From NCBI GenBank assembly GCA_017647145.1, contig JAGCLD010000045.1, forward strand, positions 1 through 51,938: 51,938 nucleotides of DNA. The letters run 5' to 3'. Below, piece after piece: positions 46,180 to 51,938 of this stretch. This DNA comes from Paludibacteraceae bacterium (GTDB lineage: Bacteria; Bacteroidota; Bacteroidia; Bacteroidales; Paludibacteraceae). Positions within the stretch are counted from its first letter, which is position 1, and each line of letters opens with the position of its first letter. Made by a program: the position numbers and the translations under genes. Below the pieces are notes generated by a model. That model saw nothing but the letters and a program-made list of their open reading frames with translations. It made no database searches and was not told the DNA's origin.

Positions 46180-47016
46180 TCACTGTTCATGTGCATAAAG
46201 ATTCCATTCAGCTTTTAAATAAGGTCTTACTTCCTCTACAGGAATACAGATATTGGTCTCACCCAAAGAATACGGACCAATCTCATAAGGATTAAAGATA
46301 TACACCACACCCTCCGGCGCAAAATAGAAATTACCATTCGGACGTATGGACTCTTTTTCATAGTCAGATGCCTCTACATCTGAAATCAAAGACAAATCAT
46401 CGTTCTGACGCACAAGGTTGAGCAACAACAAATGCGTCAAGTCTTCTTCTGCACCCTCTATAAAAAGGTCGTTTTCGGTCAGCACACAACCGGTCTGCTT
46501 ATCAAAATTAAGAAAAAGACGGTTATTGATGCCATGTGCACCTCCCAAATACAGATAACGCTCCACAGAAAACGAAAGAACCCTACCCTCATCTGTCTGC
46601 ACATCTACTTCAAGAAAATGCTCATTATTCAGATTCATGCCATATTCTTCATATTCACTCATCTCTTCATACAACGGAAGATTATCCCGACGATACTCAT
46701 TGAGCACATCTTCGGCAAATGCTGCCAACATCTCATCCACAGTAGCATAGCGCAGGTAGTCTTCGCCCAAGGAATGTTTAATCAGGGTAGATTGGATGTT
46801 GTGTAGTGCTTCTTCTCCCACTCCCTCTATTTCTGTAGGATAGTCCACCACCACATGCAGGTTAATGCTATCACTCAGCCCTTCCTTCAGGCAACTCATC
46901 TCAGACTTCTCATAACGCTCGGTCACAATCGTCTGCTGCTCTTGCGTCACACTGCATGACACCAGTAACACCGTGAACAGAAACGCACAAAACTTTGACA
47001 ATGAATTTCTTTTCAT
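46180..47016 (-). CDS. DUF3298-type lipoprotein (RsiV-like)
   Basis: 278 aa from ATG 47016, where a lipoprotein signal begins (MKRNSLSKFCAFLFTVLLVSCS); the open frame extends upstream to 47091 without making a better signal. The mature part has a DUF4163/DUF3298 layout: QTDEGRVLSFSVERYLYLGGAHG, FLNFDKQTGCVL, FYFAPEGVVYIFNPYEIGPYS. Related domains occur in RsiV, an anti-sigma factor that binds lysozyme; here there is no membrane-crossing anti-sigma part. Possible envelope or lysozyme-binding role, not shown. Confidence 0.85.
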   Translation of the reverse strand: MKRNSLSKFCAFLFTVLLVSCSVTQEQQTIVTERYEKSEMSCLKEGLSDSINLHVVVDYPTEIEGVGEEALHNIQSTLIKHSLGEDYLRYATVDEMLAAFAEDVLNEYRRDNLPLYEEMSEYEEYGMNLNNEHFLEVDVQTDEGRVLSFSVERYLYLGGAHGINNRLFLNFDKQTGCVLTENDLFIEGAEEDLTHLLLLNLVRQNDDLSLISDVEASDYEKESIRPNGNFYFAPEGVVYIFNPYEIGPYSLGETNICIPVEEVRPYLKAEWNLYAHEQ

Positions 47017-47059
47017 AACTCTTACGATTAGAATGGTTAATACTCCACTTATTGTAACA

Positions 47060-47067
47060 CAAAAGTA
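47060..47067 (-). promoter_or_regulatory. -7 box of the DUF3298 gene
   Basis: TACTTTTG on the minus strand matches TAnnTTTG and lies 43 nt before ATG 47016. No -33 box at proper distance. Confidence 0.45.
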
Positions 47068-47105
47068 AGAAGAATTGTTGAATAAAACCACTTTTTATCT
47101 ATCCA

Positions 47106-48740
47106 CTACACTCTCGCCTTGAATACAGGATATATATTCTGCTTCTCGGCTTCCCATCCATACCAATATCCATGCTTGTGTTCTGCATCTGTGGGCAGAA
47201 AAGCCCAGCGCAACTTACCCTCACTTCTTGAATAATACACTTCTTCCCATTGTTCAGGGGGCAAAAGATGCTTGGTGAGCACCGACGCTGCGGGTGTTTT
47301 CTTCAGCGACATGCCGGCTTCAATCCAGGCTTGACTCACCATAACTTGCTCTGTCGGATAATATGCGACACAGTATTCATACAACACCAAACCTCGTTTC
47401 TCCAGACTCATGGGCTGATCTATCAAAGCATGTTCTGTCAGATAAGCCACAAAGCTGTCTAAAAACGCCGGATAGTGAATCAACAATCGACGCGTCACCT
47501 CCCTCCATGCCGGAGTATTGTAGTATCCATCCAACATGCGTGATAGACTGTGTGAGATCTGAAGCTCCTCCAAAGTGATGTCATGCGTTTGCAACACTTC
47601 ATAGGGAGGATACGGAGCATACACCAATCCCCACTCCTCTGCCCTACGGCGCATCTGAGTGCCGGGCAACACCTTCAGGGACTCCAATTGTATTTCTCCC
47701 ACGCCACAACGGGCCAGTTCTACAACATCTTCTTTCATCGCCTCCAAGCCATATCCGGGCAGGCCAGCTATCAGGTCGGCATGGGTCTGCATATTTGTCA
47801 GGCCCGACAGGAAATGCAAGCCTTCTAAGGCGGCTGTAAGTTTGCCTTTACGTTGTGCTTGTTGCAACACTGTTTCACGCAAACTTTGTATACCGGCTTC
47901 CAAATGAAGTACTCCCGGGGGCATTTGGCTCAACAACTGACGAATCCGTTGTGAAAGAAAGGCGGGATGTATTTCTAAGTGAAAACGCATTCTGCCTGCA
48001 TACTCTGCAAACAATTCTAACAATTCTTCTGCTCTGCCTGCATGAAAATTAAATGTTCGGTCCAACACTCTCACATCATGAATGCCATGCTCGCTTATCA
48101 CTGCCAAGCGTCTTCGTATCTGTGGCATGGACAATGAACGCACGGGTTTTTCTCCACCACTCACGCAGAAAGCACATGTATTAAAGCATCCTCGGGTGGT
48201 TTCCAGTTGTACGAAGGGTTTGTTCCAATTGAACAGACAGCTCTCTTCCGGAGCATGCAATCCTGAAAAATCAGCCACACGGGCTAATCCATTGTCCTTA
48301 TACACCGATTCATGCAGATAACATAATCCTTCTATCTCATGCCATTCCCCGGGAGTTCTCCATTTGGTCAGCCAACGTGGAAACATTTCTTCTCCTTCGC
48401 CTCTGAAGACACAGTCAACAAAAGTATTTTTTCGCAGAAACGCTTCATTATCGCCCAAAAATTCCGGACCGCCTAAGATTATCTTGCATGAGGGAGATAA
48501 GTTCTTGAAGCGTGACAACACTTGCAGCATCACTTCGTGGTTAAACAACCACAGGGTGGCAACCACAACTTCGGGTTTTTGAGCATAGAGGTCTCTGACC
48601 ATCACACCCACTTGTTCGTTGATGGTGGCCGACACCACACTCCATTCACACGTGTCTTCTTTTACTTGTGCATGCAGAGCAGGCAAGGCAAGCGACGAAT
48701 GGGCATAAGAACTGTTTAGGTCAAACCATACTATTTTCAT
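47106..48740 (-). CDS. B12-binding radical SAM protein (DUF4080-like)
   Basis: 544 aa. N-terminal cobalamin-binding domain (about 1-130, KIILGGPEFLG), radical SAM motif CFNTCAFC in TTRGCFNTCAFCVSGG (about 187), then a TIM barrel and a C-terminal domain with YYNTPAWREV, matching DUF4080 proteins. It does not carry a histidine of the base-on B12 type that I can see. Substrate unknown; related enzymes perform methylation or ring chemistry. 17 bp after rnhB, so in one transcript with the Omp85 gene. Confidence 0.9.
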   Translation of the reverse strand: MKIVWFDLNSSYAHSSLALPALHAQVKEDTCEWSVVSATINEQVGVMVRDLYAQKPEVVVATLWLFNHEVMLQVLSRFKNLSPSCKIILGGPEFLGDNEAFLRKNTFVDCVFRGEGEEMFPRWLTKWRTPGEWHEIEGLCYLHESVYKDNGLARVADFSGLHAPEESCLFNWNKPFVQLETTRGCFNTCAFCVSGGEKPVRSLSMPQIRRRLAVISEHGIHDVRVLDRTFNFHAGRAEELLELFAEYAGRMRFHLEIHPAFLSQRIRQLLSQMPPGVLHLEAGIQSLRETVLQQAQRKGKLTAALEGLHFLSGLTNMQTHADLIAGLPGYGLEAMKEDVVELARCGVGEIQLESLKVLPGTQMRRRAEEWGLVYAPYPPYEVLQTHDITLEELQISHSLSRMLDGYYNTPAWREVTRRLLIHYPAFLDSFVAYLTEHALIDQPMSLEKRGLVLYEYCVAYYPTEQVMVSQAWIEAGMSLKKTPAASVLTKHLLPPEQWEEVYYSRSEGKLRWAFLPTDAEHKHGYWYGWEAEKQNIYPVFKARV

Positions 48741-48757
48741 AACTGCATTGAGAAGAT

Positions 48758-49333
48758 TTATTTCATACGAAATGTGAGACGATGATGCGGTGTGATGCCA
48801 TGTTGAGCAATGGCGGCTCGATGTTTCGCGGTTGGATATCCTTTATTGGAAAGCCAGTCGTATTGCGGATAGTCCTTGGCCAGAGCGTCCATATAGTCAT
48901 CCCGATAGGTTTTTGCTAGAACTGAGGCTGCTGCAATCGACATATAGATTGCATCCCCCTTGACCACAGTGCGATAAGGTATAAATTCATAGGGTTTAAA
49001 GCGATTGCCATCCACCAAGATGTGCTGCGGCTGCGGATTAAGTTGCGCTATGGCACGATGCATTGCTAATATGGAGGCATTGAGAATATTGATTTGGTCG
49101 ATTTCTTCGGCTGAAACCACACCTACAGCCCAAGTCAGGGCTGATTGTTCTATGATGGGACGCAGTTCATAGCGTTGTTTTTCGCTGAGTTGTTTGGAGT
49201 CATTCAGGAGCGGATTGTCAAAGTCGGCCGGCAATATTACTGCCGCTGCAAACACCGGACCTGCAAGACAGCCTCTTCCGGCTTCATCACATCCACATTC
49301 CGGTACATTGGGAACCATGTAGGGTTTCAGCAT
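48758..49333 (-). CDS. rnhB: Ribonuclease HII
   Basis: 191 aa. [19 protein letters not shown] holds Asp16-Glu17, LVDGNRFKP the third acid, and YRDDYMDAL the fourth. Removes ribonucleotides from DNA and RNA-DNA hybrids. 16 bp after the Omp85 gene and 17 bp before the radical SAM gene. Confidence 0.97.
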   Translation of the reverse strand: MLKPYMVPNVPECGCDEAGRGCLAGPVFAAAVILPADFDNPLLNDSKQLSEKQRYELRPIIEQSALTWAVGVVSAEEIDQINILNASILAMHRAIAQLNPQPQHILVDGNRFKPYEFIPYRTVVKGDAIYMSIAAASVLAKTYRDDYMDALAKDYPQYDWLSNKGYPTAKHRAAIAQHGITPHHRLTFRMK

Positions 49334-49349
49334 ATATTCTCTGTGTTTT

Positions 49350-51617
49350 TTAGAATGGATAACCGATAGCGAAATGAAATGCCATATCGTCTTTCCATTT
49401 GGGTTTCATACGCCAACGTTGCTCTTCCGGCAGGGCGGGATCATGGAGTTTCACGCCGAAGTCCAGACGCAAAATGAAAAAAGAAAGGTTCAGACGCAGT
49501 CCTAGTCCATAGGCCACTGCTATCTGCTTGTAGAAGGTATCAAAGTGAAAGGCTCCACCGATTTGAGTTTCATATTCTCGGATGGTCCAGATGTTTCCGG
49601 CATCCAGAAAGAGTGCGCCTTCGAGCACAGAAACCATCTTCACACGATACTCCATGTTCAAATCAAGTTTGATATCACCCGATTGGTTATTAAAGTCTAT
49701 ACGTGTGTCTTCTGTCTTAAATGTACCGGGACCCAGTGTACGCACACTCCATCCTCTCACGCTATTGGCTCCGCCGCTATAGTAACGTTTTTCAAATGGC
49801 AAAGAGGCCGAATTGCCGTAGGGAACGCCTACTCCGATAGAAGCATGATAGACAAATCGATTGTTTTCGTCGATGATTTGATGATAGGCTATGTCAAAAT
49901 CGGCTTTGGCATACTGCGAATAACGTATGTTAAACACCTTGTAGGAGCCATCTTCTGAGGGCTGCATCTTGAAGAGATGGTTAATCCCATACAGCAGATT
50001 GCCGGCTGTCTCCACCCCATAACGCATAGACAGATAGTTCTTCAGGGGATGACGTTCGTTGTAGGTGGAATAAGAGCCGTTATAGCCCCAACGCATGATG
50101 AAGTGGTCTTCATAACTGTATTTGAGCACCGACTGATTGTTTAAGAAGTAGTTCTTAAATTCATCGGAGATCCATGGGAGATAGACATAACTGAAATCTA
50201 CAAAGTCGAAGGAATGACGCATTGCGGGATTGCGAAACCATGAATAGTTTATACCTGCACCGGCAATGGTGCGGGAATACTCCAATGGGCGATTTTGAAA
50301 GTTGTAAGAGAGATTGATATTGGTCTTGGCATTGTCTCGCTTCCTGAATTCTTTGCTACTGAAAGGTACTAAAAATGAAGGGAATCCCAGTGAGGCATCT
50401 ACTCCTACTTCCAGTGCATTTCCTCCCACTTTGCGCCATTCATAGGCTGCTCTGCCTTCGATGGACAATTGTTCGGAGCCACGGAATAAATTATTGTGTT
50501 GATAGCCCAATGTGCCCGCCACTCCGAAATCACCGGCCGAATAGGTCCCCTCTCCTTCTACAGAAAAGGCCTGTGTCTTGGCGGGAGTAGTCACTATCAC
50601 ACAGTGCAGCCAGCCCGGCTCCACTTCACGAAAAAGTATGTTCACATATTTGATGGCGGGCATGGCGTTAAAATTGACATAAGTGTCTTCCACTGTCTTC
50701 ATGCTGTAGTATTGTCCGGGAATAATCAGGCAATTGCTGATGAGTGCTTGAGGGCGGAAATTACGTTTTTTTCCGTAGGAGATGAGATAATCATCACGAC
50801 GAAGCGTGTCTAAGCCACGTGCAGCTGTTCTGTTCCACTGCAAGGGGTCATAGTCTGTGTGGATGGACACTGACTTTATTTTGCATTTGGTGAAGAGCTT
50901 CTCACGCACAGAATCAGGTGCAAGGAGCAGATTATTGCTCAAGTGTAATTGCAGATTCACGCTGTTAGTTCCCAGAGCGCTGTCAGCCTGATAAGCCAAA
51001 TAGTCTTTCTCAAAGAAGTAGAAGCCGAGGTTTTTCATCTGTTTGGTGATACGTGCCCGCTCTGCATCTAACACATTACTGTCAAAGAGCATTCCTCGCT
51101 TAATAAAAGAAGTGGTTGTGTCAGAGGCTATTCGTTGCAGGTCTTCTTGTTGCAGGTCCACATGATAGTCTTGCAAGACGTAAGGCGAGTTGCCTTTCAC
51201 AATGTAGGTGAGCTTGGCTTTGCGTTTCTTCACCTGCATATCAGACGAGACCTGCGCATCAAAATAGCCTTTGTTGTTCATGAATCGTTCTATCTGATAG
51301 AGCGACATGCTTGTGAGATTAGGATTATAGATTTCGGGGGCATCTCCTATCTTGCGTAAGCTGCGATTTATCCACTTGGTGGTATCGGGCTTGGAGAGAT
51401 TGTAGATGTCCAGTTGCAACTTCCAGAATCCCAGAATAGAGGCGTTGGGAGTTTGGCGCAGATAGCTTTTGATTTCACTTTTTGGAATATTTTTGACATC
51501 CGACTTGATGGCCACTTTGTCGAGCAAGTACTTACCCTCGGGTACATACTTGGTTGTTTGACAGGCAGTCAGGCCGATAAACAGTAAAAATGTTATATAG
51601 ATGAATAAATGCTTCAT
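49350..51617 (-). CDS. Omp85-family (BamA/TamA-like) outer-membrane lipoprotein
   Basis: 755 aa from ATG 51617; upstream in-frame codons to 51656 overlap the promoter box. Lipoprotein signal [19 protein letters not shown], then POTRA-like repeats (about 30-330; for example [20 protein letters not shown]) and a 16-strand barrel with the L6 motif [13 protein letters not shown] and the C-terminal Phe (FHFAIGYPF). It would insert or export outer-membrane proteins; whether it replaces TamA or is a third Omp85 cannot be told. Starts a run with rnhB and the radical SAM gene. Confidence 0.93.
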   Translation of the reverse strand: MKHLFIYITFLLFIGLTACQTTKYVPEGKYLLDKVAIKSDVKNIPKSEIKSYLRQTPNASILGFWKLQLDIYNLSKPDTTKWINRSLRKIGDAPEIYNPNLTSMSLYQIERFMNNKGYFDAQVSSDMQVKKRKAKLTYIVKGNSPYVLQDYHVDLQQEDLQRIASDTTTSFIKRGMLFDSNVLDAERARITKQMKNLGFYFFEKDYLAYQADSALGTNSVNLQLHLSNNLLLAPDSVREKLFTKCKIKSVSIHTDYDPLQWNRTAARGLDTLRRDDYLISYGKKRNFRPQALISNCLIIPGQYYSMKTVEDTYVNFNAMPAIKYVNILFREVEPGWLHCVIVTTPAKTQAFSVEGEGTYSAGDFGVAGTLGYQHNNLFRGSEQLSIEGRAAYEWRKVGGNALEVGVDASLGFPSFLVPFSSKEFRKRDNAKTNINLSYNFQNRPLEYSRTIAGAGINYSWFRNPAMRHSFDFVDFSYVYLPWISDEFKNYFLNNQSVLKYSYEDHFIMRWGYNGSYSTYNERHPLKNYLSMRYGVETAGNLLYGINHLFKMQPSEDGSYKVFNIRYSQYAKADFDIAYHQIIDENNRFVYHASIGVGVPYGNSASLPFEKRYYSGGANSVRGWSVRTLGPGTFKTEDTRIDFNNQSGDIKLDLNMEYRVKMVSVLEGALFLDAGNIWTIREYETQIGGAFHFDTFYKQIAVAYGLGLRLNLSFFILRLDFGVKLHDPALPEEQRWRMKPKWKDDMAFHFAIGYPF

Positions 51618-51938
51618 GTTATGCAAAAAGTAATTGTCAGGACAAAGATAGTGCAAACCGAAAGCAGAACAAAATAAAATGGATTTTATTTTTTATGCTG
51701 AGGTGCAGCCTATCTTATCAAAAGATAGTGCAAGGCGAGCGAAGAAGCAAAATAAGTTTACTTAATTTTAATTATTCCAAGCCGAAGCCTATCTTATTCA
51801 AAGATAGTACAAACGAGCGAGAAATATGAAGTTTACTTCAATATTTTTCACAGCGAGTACAGTTTATCTTATCCAAAGATAGTGCAAACCGAAAGCAGAA
51901 CAAAATAAAATCCATTTTATTTTTTATGCTGAGGTGCA
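51618..51938 (-). repeat. About 77-bp imperfect tandem repeat, four copies, carrying a promoter
   Basis: AAAGATAG(T)..AA cores at 51644, 51721, 51800 and 51875 (spacings 77, 79, 75). Copies 1 and 4 are nearly identical over about 65 bp. Each core, read on minus, is a -7 box. The last copy runs off the window. Some units hold a CTATCTT...AAGATAG hairpin and, in copies 1 and 4, a 10-bp A/T palindrome. Confidence 0.85.
51643..51673 (-). promoter_or_regulatory. Promoter of the Omp85 gene, inside repeat copy 1
   Basis: On minus TTTG (51670-51673), 19-nt spacer, TATCTTTG (51643-51650). The -7 box ends 25 nt before ATG 51617. The same pair with the same spacing is present at 51874-51904 in copy 4, and a near match in copy 2 (20-nt spacer); copy 3 has the -7 box but no -33. 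Confidence 0.75.

Noticed and set aside
51618..51938. Insertion sequence or transposon end
   Set aside because: No transposase frame, no terminal inverted repeats with target duplication; the units are short and tandem.

Overview
The window looks like a core stretch of a Bacteroidales chromosome (moderately AT-rich). Three things point there. Almost every promoter I can place has the Bacteroidota form, TTTG about 20 nt before TAnnTTTG, with no Shine-Dalgarno. Many proteins have Bacteroidota-typical architectures: a FeoA-FeoB fusion, LRR_5 (BspA-type) surface proteins, an Omp85 protein with a lipoprotein signal, and DUF4292, DUF5683 and C_GCAxxG_C_C proteins. The gene order dut-TPR-DUF4292-EnvC also fits. 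I cannot name the genus. There is no rRNA, insertion sequence, prophage or CRISPR array.

Layout. 1-8.4 kb, minus strand: a tRNA-Val gene, then a tight five-gene run carA-carB-PurF-like-UbiA prenyltransferase-radical SAM. CarB is of the kind found in eukaryotic CAD/CPS1. CarA has lost all three residues of its glutaminase triad, while the PurF-like protein keeps an intact N-terminal-nucleophile glutaminase. 8.6-14.4 kb: two LRR_5 exported proteins on either side of Lon. 14.5-17.9 kb, minus: a metal-handling operon with a Cys/His-rich membrane protein, a TonB-dependent receptor and a heavy-metal-binding protein with a His-rich tail. 18-22.3 kb, plus: dut, a TPR protein, a DUF4292 lipoprotein and an EnvC-like factor. 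22.4-24.7 kb: a metallo-beta-lactamase-fold hydrolase and a divergent membrane metallophosphoesterase. 24.8-30.2 kb, plus: ftsK, lolA-like, trxB and a YqhD-like alcohol dehydrogenase. 30.5-33 kb, minus: glycogen phosphorylase. 33.2-36.7 kb, plus: M16 peptidase, O-methyltransferase, thioesterase, SufT/MIP18-like protein and LpxH. 36.7-39.7 kb, minus: feoB and a small Cys-rich protein. 39.8-44.9 kb, minus: parA-parB-DUF5683-mltD-merR-alkaline phosphatase. 44.9-51.6 kb, minus: a GT9 glycosyltransferase, a DUF3298 lipoprotein, a B12-binding radical SAM protein, RNase HII and an Omp85/TamA-like protein.

The most unusual signals are these. (1) The degenerate CarA glutaminase sits in one transcription unit with a PurF-like glutaminase and an unexplained UbiA/radical SAM pair. 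(2) Short arrays with a strict 11-bp period lie in four intergenic gaps. Two of them are seven-unit reverse-complement copies of each other, 6.8 kb apart, and next to one the 11-bp period continues while the sequence changes. (3) A roughly 77-bp repeat, present in four imperfect copies at the right edge, carries a complete Bacteroidota promoter that appears to drive the Omp85 gene.

Several start codons were moved from the longest reading frame to positions supported by promoters, signal peptides or lipoboxes.
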